Source: Struthidea cinerea
Taxonomy: Eukaryota; Chordata; Aves; Passeriformes; Corcoracidae
Assembly: GCA_013397865.1 (NCBI GenBank)
Contig: VZTI01000601.1
Span: 277,847 to 341,846 of the forward strand
Direction of reading: 5' to 3'
Length of the DNA stretch: 64,000 nucleotides
Part shown: piece after piece, positions 33,721 to 44,300 of the stretch
Position numbering within the stretch: the stretch's first letter is position 1
Layout of the letters: every line of letters begins with the position of its first letter
Notes under the pieces: generated by a model
Database searches by the model: none
Told to the model about the DNA's origin: nothing
The model's input: the letters and a program-made list of their open reading frames with translations, nothing else
Made by a program: the position numbers and the translations under genes

Positions 33721-36433
33721 AATACACAGGATTGCCACCACATCACGGGGAATTCCTTACCTTTATGCTTCTTTTATTTCTGAGCACCTTTGGATCCCTC
33801 ATCTCTGGCCATTCCTGGCACATTCTAAAGGACTGATGCTTCCACGTTCACTGTCCGGTACTCTGGAGATCTACAGCTGGGAAAATGGAGCAAAGGGAAG
33901 GGCACGTCAGGACTAACTGGAAAAGCACACACGTGTATTTAGAGCAGAGAAGGAGGGGATAAATCCCACCTGCCCTCAGTAAGCAGAGACTAAATTAAAC
34001 AGAAAGAAAGGGGGGGGAGAGAGAGAAAAGAAGCAAGAAAAGGAAAAACACTGAGATTAACTTTGGTCCCAATAAAGGAGCAGCTTTAGGAACAGTCGAC
34101 TCCCATCTGTGTCAGAAATGAGCTGCACCTTCTGCCCCACTGTTGGTATTTTTCATTCTGGAGAAGTTAACAACCCAAAATAAAGCCCACTCTTGCATTC
34201 TCAGCTCAGCTTCAAGGAATGGGATCCAGACAAACCGCTGGAGGGAAGGAAGGCTTTTGGATTCTGCATTTTATTTTATTAGGTGTAAGTGAGTTATTTT
34301 GATTATGTTGGCAAGAAGTGGGAAGAAAAAGCCTTATGGCAGCAGCTCTGTCCCCTCTCTGCCTACTGCTCCCTGCACATGTGCACTCCCAGCACCACAG
34401 CAACAGGATTTGGCCAGCAAAGGCTCGCAGAGACCAACCTCCACTGTGTCTCTGCATTTGGGAGACAGAAAAGCCTCTTTTTTTAAAAAAAAATTATTTT
34501 AAATCAAAGCATGAACGCAGGGAAAGGAAGAGGAGGAGCAAATCCCCCCGGTTTGGGGCATTGCCCTCGGGGTTTGGCATGAATGAATGGCATTCTTTCC
34601 AGGCTGCCCTGGAGCTCGGTGTGTGTGGTGGGAATGATGGGCAGCATCCGCCAGCCACGGAGCCCCAGGGAAATCAGAGCTGCTGCCCGCCAGCCCAGCC
34701 GTGCCCGGGCAGGCCAGGGGGAGCTGGGGGGCCTGGGGCTCGTTCTCTGCCTGTCACTGGAGCTTTGTGACTGAGCTGTGCAACTTCCCTGCTCATCACA
34801 TTCCTGGTGCCTCCTCACCCACCGCAGGAAGCAGGGAAATGGGAGCTCTGCCATCCTGACACTGCCAGGGAGGGCCCGATGCATGCAGCACAGCTCCAGT
34901 CATTTAAATTTTAATTTCTGCAAAGATCTCGAAGACCGGCCTCATTGCCTGCATGGGAATTCTGTGTGCATGAACGTATCGGTATCAAAGGCTGATCCCA
35001 ATGGGAAGTTATTAAAATGGATGGAGAAGATCAGAGGCAAACAGCCTGGCCAAGCTGAATGCCAGGAACACCAAACACAGGAACTTAAAAGTGGTGCTTT
35101 AACTTCCCCATCCAGAGGGCATCCAGAGAAAGGGAAGATGGAAACTGTGGTGCTGCTCATAAGGGTTTTCTGTGTTATTTTCCAAAGGACTTTAGGAGCT
35201 ATTTATTACTTATGTTCTCAAGACTGCTCTTAGTTCAGGAGTCACTTGATGTGCAGATCTCACATCGACAGCATCTCTTTCCTTCCCCTGACAGGGAAGC
35301 AGAAAAGAACAAAACTGTATTTCTCCACAGTGAAACCAGTGATTATAAACTTTCAGATAAGAACTTATCAGCATCTGCCTCCCTTCTCAGCACCACTGAG
35401 GCAACTTAGATGGCTTTGAGACCTTGCAGAGAGCCCAAAAGTTGGGGGACCACCACTTCCCTTCCCTGACAGAGATCCTGTTCTCAATACAAACCTTGGG
35501 AGAGGAGCACAAAACCTGAGCCTAGAGTGGGTATGGAAAAACAGCTTGAGGAGAATTGTCGCCACAGAACCTTCCACAGGGTCCCAAATTCATATGAACC
35601 AAAAGCCTGAAGCGTGGCTGTGAACCAGGGCCCCGCCCCAGCTGTTCAGTGCATCAGCCAGGGCGTGCAGGCTCCCACCAGAGCTCCCCATCACAATCCC
35701 AGCCCAGCACAGGCAGCAGGATCAGCCCCTGTGAGCTGGGAGCTGAGCAGAGCAGCTGCCTCTACCTGGGGCCAGCCTGTGCAGCTGGGATGGGAGAGGG
35801 AAGGGAGCAGGTTCTCAGCTCCCCTTGCTGGATGCTGGGAAGGGCTGCAGCAGGAGGAACGGCAATAGCTGGAATTCCTTAGGCTTCATCCAAGCCTACC
35901 TGGCCACAGAAAGAGGTTTATGCATTAAATATCCTTGGCAGGTGGAATGGAATGATACAACAGGCAGATCACACATTCAGTGCATTCACAGAATAAACCT
36001 TCCTGCTTTCAGCCCCAGATCAGGTCAGATTTAGCAAAGAGCTGAGCCTTTCCCCACAGTCCCTGCAGTGTCTGGGATCCTGGAAACATCTCCAGAGCCT
36101 GAGCCTCGGATCTCACCCCTGGCAGCAGAGGTGCCTCCACCTGGTCTTCTGTGCCGGGACAGGGATCCAAGCGCTTGCTTGCTTGCTGCGTGACCTCTGG
36201 GGCAAAGCACTTGACCTGCAGGTGCAAGTCAGCCAGCTGGACAGGAAAAGCACTTGGAATAAACCCTAGCATTGCAGAGACATTGGGAAAACCAATGTTG
36301 AGGTGGAGCAGAGTTTTCCAAGGGACAGAAATTCCCAGCACTGCTGGGTGCAGTCCCCTCCCTGAAGAGCACAGGAACGATATAATCTCTCTGCTGTCTC
36401 CCACTTGTCCCCATCCCACTCCACACTGGAAAA

Positions 36434-37282
36434 ATGCCTTTTGTCTTACAGGTTCAGTCCGAGTTTAGACATTTGTGGTTTAAAGCACATTCAGCAGCCT
36501 TGGAGGAGGCAAGGGACAAACCTACACTGAGCAAACCTGCACCAGAACCAAGCACAGCCCTCGCTGTGTCAGTGAGAGGAGAGTCCTCTGTTCCTGGGGC
36601 TTCTCGGTGTTATGGAAATCAGCTCCCACTCGCTGGGTGTTTACTGGAACCTCTTCAAGCACCAGGCACTTCTTTCCAAGAGCAAGCAGAGGTTACCGAG
36701 CGCTGCCTGCCCGTGTGTGGGAAGGCACCAGTCGGTCTCTCAGAGCCTCCTTGGGGCACAGCCTGTGCCAGAAGCAGCCTTGGCTGGGCAGAGGGCGTTG
36801 GAAAGGGCAAGGGAGGAGGCAGTAACACCACGGCTGTTCTCAGCACTGCGGCAGGAAATGGAAACAACACTTCAGTGGCTCCGGGTGCCCCCACCCTGCA
36901 GCAGCAGCACCAGAGCCGAGTGCGAACACCTCACACCCCTCCCTGCAGGGCTGCTGCACAAAGTTCTCGGTCTCGGGCTTGGACATTTGGCCTGAGGGTA
37001 AAAGAGCCCATTAAGTCCCTTACTGCTGCTGCTGCAAGTGGTGCTGCCCAGCCTTTGGCTCCCATGCATTCCCATCCTTTCCCAGGGTCTGGAGCTGCAG
37101 GAAGAGAACACAAAGCTCCAGCAAAGGCCCAGACCTGCCCTGTTTCATCTCCCTGTTCCAGCTGCACTGAATGCTGCCTGAAAGTTCCAGCTGAAGATGG
37201 ACAACACTGCTTCAGCCAGGTCCCCAAAATGAGCAAAAATGGCGTTTGCAGAGTGACTCAGTCCTGTCTGACCTATGAATGA
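36434..37282 (+). other. Orphan 282-codon open frame, function unknown
   Basis: The longest ATG-initiated frame outside the CpG islands. ATG at 36434 lies in an A-rich context (GGAAAAATGCC) and TGA is at 37280. The predicted product is rich in Ala, Ser, Pro and Gly. It has no signal peptide, membrane segment or domain that I recognise, and it has low-complexity Gln/Asn/Ala patches in the middle. A strong splice-acceptor string (CCTTTTGTCTTACAG) ends at 36451, so if transcribed the true 5' end might be there rather than at the ATG. The local sequence is CAG/CTG rich, which lowers stop frequency, so chance is a reasonable explanation. I do not call it a gene. Confidence 0.15.
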
Positions 37283-37375
37283 ATGGAATGTCCAAGCATT
37301 TACCAGATCCTGTTCCCACTGACATCACCAATGGCCACAGAGCTGGGACATGACTGCACACCCTGAGCTAGACGA

Positions 37376-37500
37376 AGGAATTTAATGTATGTTTGTTTGG
37401 ATTTTTTAATGTCCATACTCTCATCTTATTACTCACAGCCACGCTTGGGTACATTTTAATTAGCTTATTACTTTTTATCTCAAAATACCTGCCTGAAAGA
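37376..37500. promoter_or_regulatory. Candidate conserved non-coding element
   Basis: An AT-rich block just after the orphan frame, with GGAATTTAATGTATG, GATTTTTTAATGTCC, CATCTTATTACTC and CATTTTAATTAGCTTATTAC. There are about five ATTA/TAAT cores in 110 bases. Enhancer-like by motif density only. Confidence 0.22.
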
Positions 37501-38819
37501 ATAAAAATGTCTCAAAACATACACAAGCTTTTCAAAATCCCCAATGATTAAACTCCATGCTGCTCCAGAATTTTATCAGAATTTTATGCTCAGGAATTTT
37601 ATCGTAGTTATATTTCCTTTAGATTCATAGTTGCCTTCTGATCTGATTAATTCCCTTTCTTTCTTTCTGAATACTCAGGGAATTGTTGCATGTCCAAATG
37701 CTCTGGATTCTTCCTGACATCTACTGATTTATTTTGATCCCTGCCATTTATTACAGCAGAGAAGCTGAGAAAAGTGAGAGGGCTCCTCAGCTATGTTCAG
37801 TCAAGACTTCTGCCCATCCTCTGCACCCCCTGACTGGTGAAACTGGGGCTCTCCAAAGGCTGAAGCTCCAGAATTCCTCCCAGGATGACATCGTGGCTCG
37901 TGCTGAGGACACAGCAGAGATGCAGCAGTGGGAGGGGCAGAGGGATACAGGGATGTACCTAAAACCCCCTCCAGATGGGATCTGGAAACAGGATCTCCGT
38001 CCTTCAGCAAAGCCATCCAAGTAGGATTGACTGTTTTCCCATCAGCCTTTCTCTGCCCCTAAGGAAGCCTAAAGACAGAAAACAAACCATACCAAAACAA
38101 CAAAAAAGAAAGAAAACAAGAAAGGCATCCACGACTACAACAAAAGGAACAGGAGGGTGGGGGAGTCTCCTCAGCGTTGACAGCAGAGATTCAGGGCTGT
38201 TTGAACTTCTCTGGTGGCGAGGTCTCACATTTGTGAGGCTCTTGACACAGGCCTTGGCTCCAGGGGTGAGACCATCTGCATCTCTGTTTGGATGGGATTG
38301 CTTCCACGCAGGGAAGGGAGCGGGATTTCATCAGAACTGCCTTCTGCAGCTCCCCTCCTCTGTCCTGCCCCACCCCGGGCCAGGAGGGCGGGATGGGAGG
38401 GCTGATAAGATTCCTAATTCCAGCCTCATTTCAGTGCACTCAGTGCCAGCCAACAGCTGTGTCCCAGCACAAAAACACAAAAACCCTTCTCCCTGACAGG
38501 ACACGGGGCTGAACCCGGCAGCCAACTCTCCCCACGCCTCCAGGGACAGTGCAAATGTGGGGAGATTTAGCGTGAGGAATATTTAGCCAGGGTATCAAGA
38601 ACTACTTCCCAACAATACCAAACACTGAAACGGAGGAAAATCCAACTTATCCATTAAATAAATGAGAGTTCATTCGAGGTAATGCCTATGGAACAAGTTG
38701 TGAACACCACGTCCTGTCAGTGCTTTTTGCTAATAGTGGCCAGTAATTAGCCTAAGACATTCCGTCTGGATTTGGAGATGGATTTTCCCTCGGGATCTGT
38801 ATTTCTGAGGGATTACAGG

Positions 38820-38920
38820 CTGGGAGCCACACTCTGCCTCGGTATCAACCCCACAAGCAGCTCTTGTGAATGGCCCCAGTTCAGAGATGGGTAATACAGG
38901 CACAGGGAGGAGAAACAAGA
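38820..38920 (-). repeat. Weak MIR/L3-type relic
   Basis: The string GGCCCCAGTTCAGAGATGGG followed by TAATACAGGCACAGGGAGGAG resembles the reversed MIR/L3 tail (CCCCATTTTACAGATGAGGAAACTGAGGCACAGAGAGG). The preceding CAACCCCACAAGCAGC is compatible with the family's CTCACAACAACCC part. Only about 45 bases align by eye, so a chance match is possible. Confidence 0.35.
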
Positions 38921-40779
38921 AGCAGCCGGAGGAGAAGCAAAGTAATGCTGCTCTTAGATCCTGGCAGTGCTGCTGGTGCTCATCTCCTGTGCCCCACTCT
39001 CTCCTGAGCTCCTGCCACTCCCCAGTGCACAACTGGCGTGCAGCAGCAGTCACTGAACACTCGGGATGGAGCTGCCTCTGTGTGCTGGGGTGGCAGCTGG
39101 GAAGGGAAGCAGCAGCTAAGACAAGTACTCACTGGGAAAAAAAATCTGCATTTTATTTTGTTGAAAATATCCCTGCATGCCTGGGGCCAGCAGCTCTGCT
39201 CCACAGACACGCTAATGATCTGGGAGTCCCCGTCTGGGGGGAATGCTGACACCCACATCTCTGCTGGTGGAAAAACAGGCGGATTTTGATTTGTGCGTTG
39301 GGGTTTTTCCTCTCCCCTTCCCGTGTCATTCTGGTTGGTGAAGCAGATCTGCCCGAGCCTCCCTCCTGCCAGCCATCTCCCTTCCTGAAACGCGCCGTGG
39401 GTGGGAAATGCTGAACTCTGCTGTGCCCACGGGGCAATCCCCCCTCCCTGAAGCCACAGCCCTGCTGCCCACGGCACAGGGCGGCACTCAGGGCTCTCCC
39501 TGCTGCCAGCGCTCTGCACCAGCCAAACCCTCCAGCAACAGGGCTCCTCCAGCACCAACCCTTCCAATCCTGCACTCACACCCTCCCCTCAACGAAACCT
39601 TCCTCCCCACTGTACATGCTCACCCCGGCTTCATCCCCACGCTGTGACTCTGCTTTTTGCCTGAGCACAGCTCCGATCACACTCCCTGCTCCTGGCGGAT
39701 CCCACTCTGCCACCTCACCACCATCCTTCTCCCTCGTGTATTTCCACCCACTGCACCCCATAAAGCTCCTCTTCACACCTCGTTATCCCCTGTCACACGG
39801 GGCTCTCCCCTGCACACATCATTCAGACACCGGTTCCTCTTCAGCTCCTATCAATCAGCCCAGCTGGGTCTTATTCAGGAGCCTTCCTGCTTATGCTCAC
39901 TCAGTTGTCCCAATTATTCTCCCACACATCATTCCTCATTTTCCCCTCCCCTTGCCATGCGTGTACCTCCTACCTCACACGAACCCAGCCAGCTTGTGGC
40001 ACACGTGTCCCAGCTGGCAGGACCTGGCTGCTGCCGACCCTGGTGACACAAACCTGTGTGCAGTTCACTTCCTTGTGCCCCATCTACAAAAGCAATGCTC
40101 ATCGCTCCTGCCTGAGGCAGAAGGAGGGTTAATAATTGAAGAATGGAATGCTCTAAGACAGTCTCCGAAGTATTATTAGCAGTTTCTGTCCCAGATGCCT
40201 TTTGGGGAAACTAAAGTGATAGAAAGAATTCTGGGAATCTCAGAGAAGAGGCAGCGAGTGGGAGAGGAGAGAAGGAAGCACCTGACGGAGCCCAGACGCG
40301 TGGGGCACTGAAACAGAAAAGGAAAGGAGTTCAGGGAGATGTTTTGCAGGCTGCTGCTGATTCTGGGGAGTCCTGCCCTGCTCTGTTTTCCACTCTCAGC
40401 CCCAACAATCTCGCTTTCAATCACAGACTTTCCGCTTTCCCCCAGCGCTCCCCAGGGAGGACTCTCAGCCAGGGCTGGGGCAACCCCGGCTGTCACCCAA
40501 ACAAGAGTTCTCTCTGCTGACTGCCTTTCTCTGTATTTTCCTCCTTCACAGGCGAACTCTGTTCAGAGAAACCCCCTGTCCCCTCCCACGCTCTCACCCG
40601 CACCATCTGGTTCTGGTTTGCACCATGACGTGCTTCCTCTGGGGTTTATTTGCTTTTTTTAGCAAACCTGAGAGAGGCAGAGAAATACCCTGTTTGCTTT
40701 GGGGATGAACCACCCACCCCCTCAAACCCGTTGACTTTATTTATTGGGGAGGTTTTATGTGGCGGGTTAGGGGAAGGTT

Positions 40780-40930
40780 GAGTTTTCATTTTGTTTTTGT
40801 TTTTTCCCCCGTGAAGTTCATAAATGGGTTCCTCACAGCATCTGCTGAGATGATGGAAAGCATTATGAGGCTGTTGATTTTGACAACCATTATCAGGTGA
40901 TAAGGCAGTGCGATCTGAGGGTTTGAGTGG
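40780..40930. promoter_or_regulatory. Constrained-looking element with GATA palindrome; alternatively an 80-bp exon
   Basis: Contains TTATCAGGTGATAA (40890-40903): two inverted GATA half sites flanking a centre that also makes a CAGGTG E-box. Immediately upstream is a long T/C tract ending CCCCCGTGAAG, so 40817-40896 could be an exon (acceptor at 40816, donor ATCAG|GTGATAAG) with one open frame of 26 residues. That frame is hydrophobic near its end and unfamiliar. The other two frames contain stops. I favour a regulatory element but cannot exclude an exon. Confidence 0.3.
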
Positions 40931-43004
40931 GAGGGCGGCTGGGGGGGCACAGCCACCCTGTGCCTCAGTGTCCCCATGGCACCAGCAGGGCTAATCCGGG
41001 CCTGTCTCCAGGGCACCGGGGCCTGGCTTCTGTCAAGTGCTTTGTACCCAGAGCACTCTGGGGATGCTAAGTATCTGTGGTGCTTACACCCCTGAGTGCA
41101 CAGAAAGGCAGCCAGCTCCCCACAGGTGCAGGCCAGGAATGCTCACAGGCTCTAAGGCTGAAGGGCATCCTGGGATGATCCCTTTCCCAGTTCTTTGGCA
41201 TGAGAGATGAAGCCACACCGAAGCCCCAGAGCCTGTCCCAGACTACTGCACTGAGCAGAGCGGGGAAGAGGACCCAGACTCCCCAGCCAGCAGAGACACT
41301 CCTCCCCTCTGGAGAAATTCTTACACAGCGCAGGTGACTCCACCAGGAGTCATCCATCCCCACCCACAGCAGGAGGAGTGGTCCCGGTGCATTTCTGCAG
41401 AGGGATGCAGGATTCCCTGCAGCCTTCCCCACCTGGTGATTGGCTTCATCATTTCCAGAGAGCTTCTCAAACTTTGCCTGGGTCGCAGCCACCGTGCCAG
41501 ACGTGTGCCTGTGCTGCACAGCCCATTAATCCTCTTTGCCCCAGACTTGATTAAATTTAACATTAGGCTTGGATGAGTAATTTCATCCTGCAACACAGTT
41601 CAAGGTGATAGATGAGACCACAAGCAGGTGATAACCCAGGCTTGACTCCCTCCTCCTGACAAAGTGGAGTTGGCCAGGCTGCACAAAGAGATTTAGTGCT
41701 GCTCCAGAGCGGGGCTTCCACTGCGAAGAGCCAAGGAACGGGAATTTCAACTGTCATGGAAGGCCTGGCAGGAGGAAGGGGCTGGGTTGGAAGGGCCGCA
41801 GAGCCAAAGCCAGGCAGAATGGCTGGGATTGCTGTTTGTCCCCTGGAGCAGCTCTGGCACCAGCTCAGTGCCCATTCCTTGCCCTGCAGTGCCTCTCATG
41901 GACACCTTGGGAAGGAGTCAGCCCGGGCAGAGCTGCTCAAGCACTCTGGGCTGGGGGTGTTGGAAACACCCCCCAAAAGGGCATATTTCACCCCAAATAA
42001 CAACTCTGGGGTTACTCTGTAGCTCACTCTCCTTTCCTGTTACACAGCTGCAGTGCCATGTGCCCGGGAGGGCTGGCACCTGAACGGGTTCACAACTACA
42101 AAGCGCTTTGAAGATAAGATGAAGCTGATCCCCAAACCTACTGAGAGGCAGAAAAGAGCATTACCAAAGCCCTGATAAGACCACCCAGCCTGGCAGCAGC
42201 CAGTGCTGTGCAGCAGCCTCGGGAAGGGAGAGCTGGGGAGCAGTGGGGAGGCACCACTTCAAGGAGCAGCTCCCAAAGGTTCACCTTGGCACACTCTGTG
42301 AGGGGGAGGCTGGCAGAGAAACCTCAACTTGTCAAAACACAGCCAGATCTGTTGGCCAAGCACAGCTCCTGCCTCTGTTCCACCTCCATCTTCGGAGCAG
42401 GGTGGGACAGTGGGAATGAGGAATATTTGACGTTAGCAAGGGCAGAGATGGCAGAGACTTGGATGTTGTGAGAGAGGAGAGCCACCAAACAGTTAAAATG
42501 TAAACAACGAGAAGCAGGGAAGACTAGAGGAGAGCCTGGAGAGAAGAGCAGGATCCACATATTGGGGATTCCAGTTCAGAGAGGCAGAATAATTCCGCCA
42601 GCAGCCACGGTGGCTGCAGGGCAGAGCTCTGTGCAGGCTGAGGAGCCGCACGGGACAAAGGGTTAATGAGAAAGGACGAGAGAACAGCACAAATAAAATC
42701 AGAAATGACATTCTGGCCAACAGAGCATCTCCAGGCTGGGGAAAAACCCAGAGACCTCACTGGGTTCTATTTTCTGTCCTGCCTGGGGATGAGCTCTGGG
42801 CTGAAACTTCACCTTTAATCTCACTGCCGCATTTGAACAGAGCTGCGGTGCCACAGCGAGGGTTTATCCAAAAGCCTCTGGATGAACCCACAGTTCTGCA
42901 GAGTTGATCGTCCCACAGACCCCAAACAAGGTGCAGCAACTCATCCTTGGGATGCAGCTTCCCAGCTGCCCACAACTCTTTCAAAGAGAAGTCACTGACA
43001 GGCA

Positions 43005-43115
43005 ATGCTGGCTTCCATCTCCAGCTCTCCCAAACAATTCCTGGGTGACCTTGACAGAGTCCCTAATTGCTCCGTGCCTCAGTTCTCCACCCATAACAAA
43101 GAGATCATTAAATAG
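43005..43115 (+). repeat. MIR-type ancient SINE relic
   Basis: Plus-strand similarity to the MIR core and tail: CCTGGGTGACCTTGACAGAG (consensus GCTGTGTGACCTTGGGCAAG), TCCCTAATTGCTCCGTGCC (TCACTTAACCTCTCTGTGCC), TCAGTTCTCCACCCATAACA (TCAGTTTCCTCATCTGTAAA), then an ATTAAATAG tail. Motif order and spacing match over about 80 bases. The element is highly diverged, as expected for an ancient insertion. Confidence 0.7.
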
Positions 43116-43129
43116 CCATGAAATCACAG

Positions 43130-43345
43130 TGAAAGTTAATTAATTCAGCATTCATGAGGTCCTGGTACATGAAGGGGGATGGCAGAGCACATTTGAATAG
43201 AAATATCACAGCCAGCCCCACAGGAGCTCATCCATCTACACATCCCAGAGTTCACAGAGAGCCCAGAAGCAGCAGAGTCATGTGTGGCCATCCAGCCAGG
43301 TTAATTAACCCTAGTCCCAGGTAATTAGGTAATTACCTTGGGTGG
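43130..43345. promoter_or_regulatory. Homeodomain-motif cluster with two perfect palindromes
   Basis: TTAATTAATT at 43136, then GGTTAATTAACC at 43299-43310 (perfect 12-base palindrome), GTAATTAG at 43321 and AGGTAATTACCT at 43327-43338 (perfect 12-base palindrome, its first eight bases directly repeated from 43319). TAATTA is the core bound by many homeodomain proteins. Inverted TAAT sites also suit paired-class dimers, although those usually prefer a 2-3 base spacer. The cluster begins directly after the MIR relic. Confidence 0.35.
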
Positions 43346-43682
43346 AGTTCCCTCTCTGACAGGCACTCTCTCTTTCCCAGGTCAGGATCAGCTCATTCAG
43401 AAGGAGGTGGGAGATCTCTGCTGGGCAATGCAGACATTCCAGCTGCATCCAGGCCCGGCTCCATCAGAAATTCCTGCTGGAGCTGGCATGGCAGTGCTTG
43501 GTTGCTCTTCTCAAACAGAAATCTGCGGGGTTTTGTGTTCTTAGTTGTTACTGCGTTTGGTGCAGGCACCGGGTATTCACTTATCCCAGTTAATAGAAAT
43601 AAAAATTGTAGGAGAAAACACAGGGGCATTGCAGGATTGTTTCAAGGGGCACAACTTGAAGATGCAGTAACCACAGGACTGA

Positions 43683-43735
43683 TTTTTTTTTTTTTTTGGT
43701 CCTTTTAGATCCTTACTCATCAGGATCTAAAAGGA
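43683..43735. other. Poly-T15 followed by a 12-13 bp perfect hairpin
   Basis: T15 at 43683-43697. CCTTTTAGATCC (43701-43712) and its exact reverse complement GGATCTAAAAGG (43723-43734) are separated by a 10-base loop, and one more T-A pair closes the outside. On the minus strand this reads hairpin then A15, as expected if a structured RNA 3' end had been retroposed with its poly-A tail. The lack of a recognisable body or target-site duplication leaves the origin open. Confidence 0.7.
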
Positions 43736-44129
43736 AAGGGAATAAAGAAAGGGGGGTGCTGCGGAATTCAAAACCATCCAATTAATTATTGAGCCACTCT
43801 GGACACTGCAACAGGAGGTTCTGGGTCTGGCATTCAAGGGAGGTAGAATGAAATCAGGACAGTTCAGACAGTAAGTACCAAATTCTCTCAGCATCCTTGA
43901 GAAAGACAATTGTCCCTTAATATGTGGCCATTTAAAGTATAACCTGTGTCATTAGAGTTTCAAACAGGAAATTGGAGTAGCTAGTAAGGAAACATGAGAA
44001 GAAATGTTCTTACAATAAAGACTCTCTTAAGCCAAAAGGACACCTAAAAAAGCAGCAAGAAGGATGTGAGAAGGATTATGAGCCCTCAGTTCCTTTAAAA
44101 GGAAGTTGTAGGAAACTTAATTGTGTTTC

Positions 44130-44300
44130 TTGTCTCTTCCTCCGAGGACAATGCAGAGATTTCTATTCTGGAAGGCCTGTTCAGGGGAAATCAGAACGTG
44201 GCCTGTGCAGATACCCAGGTCCCCCAGGAGGAAGTTATGGAGCGAGCAGAGGAGCTCGTGGGCAGTAAATCAGCAGGGCCAGATGGTTTCACTGCGAGTG
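44130..44300 (+). mobile_element. Possible CR1/LINE reverse-transcriptase remnant
   Basis: One plus-strand frame contains QEEV, then about 13 residues later KSAGPDGF. Non-LTR retrotransposon reverse transcriptases, including the avian CR1 family, have a conserved KS-x-GPDG motif at the start of the polymerase domain, usually preceded by a QEE-type segment at similar spacing. The similarity ends soon after, as the expected HPRVL-type continuation is absent. If real, this is a short, old and inactive fragment. A chance match is possible because only about 25 positions are informative. Confidence 0.35.

Larger units (their letters stand above)
31431..43004. other. Unique non-coding DNA, no gene firmly recognised
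   Basis: About 11.6 kb. Separately listed inside it are a POU-motif cluster at 33.7 kb, an orphan 282-codon frame at 36.4 kb, an AT-rich block at 37.4 kb, a weak MIR-like relic at 38.9 kb and an exon-or-enhancer candidate at 40.8 kb. A short TATA dinucleotide run lies near 32745 and a G8/AGAG tract near 34010. Everything else is unremarkable intergenic-type sequence. Confidence 0.55.
43116..44129. other. Non-coding interval with possible short terminal exon
   Basis: Apart from the homeodomain cluster and hairpin listed separately, this holds a very strong plus-strand splice acceptor (CTCTCTCTTTCCCAG ending at 43380) followed by an open frame of about 54 codons to a TAG near 43544. The peptide is unfamiliar, so this may be a chance acceptor or a non-coding RNA exon. 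AATAAA strings occur downstream near 43740 and 44013. Confidence 0.35.
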
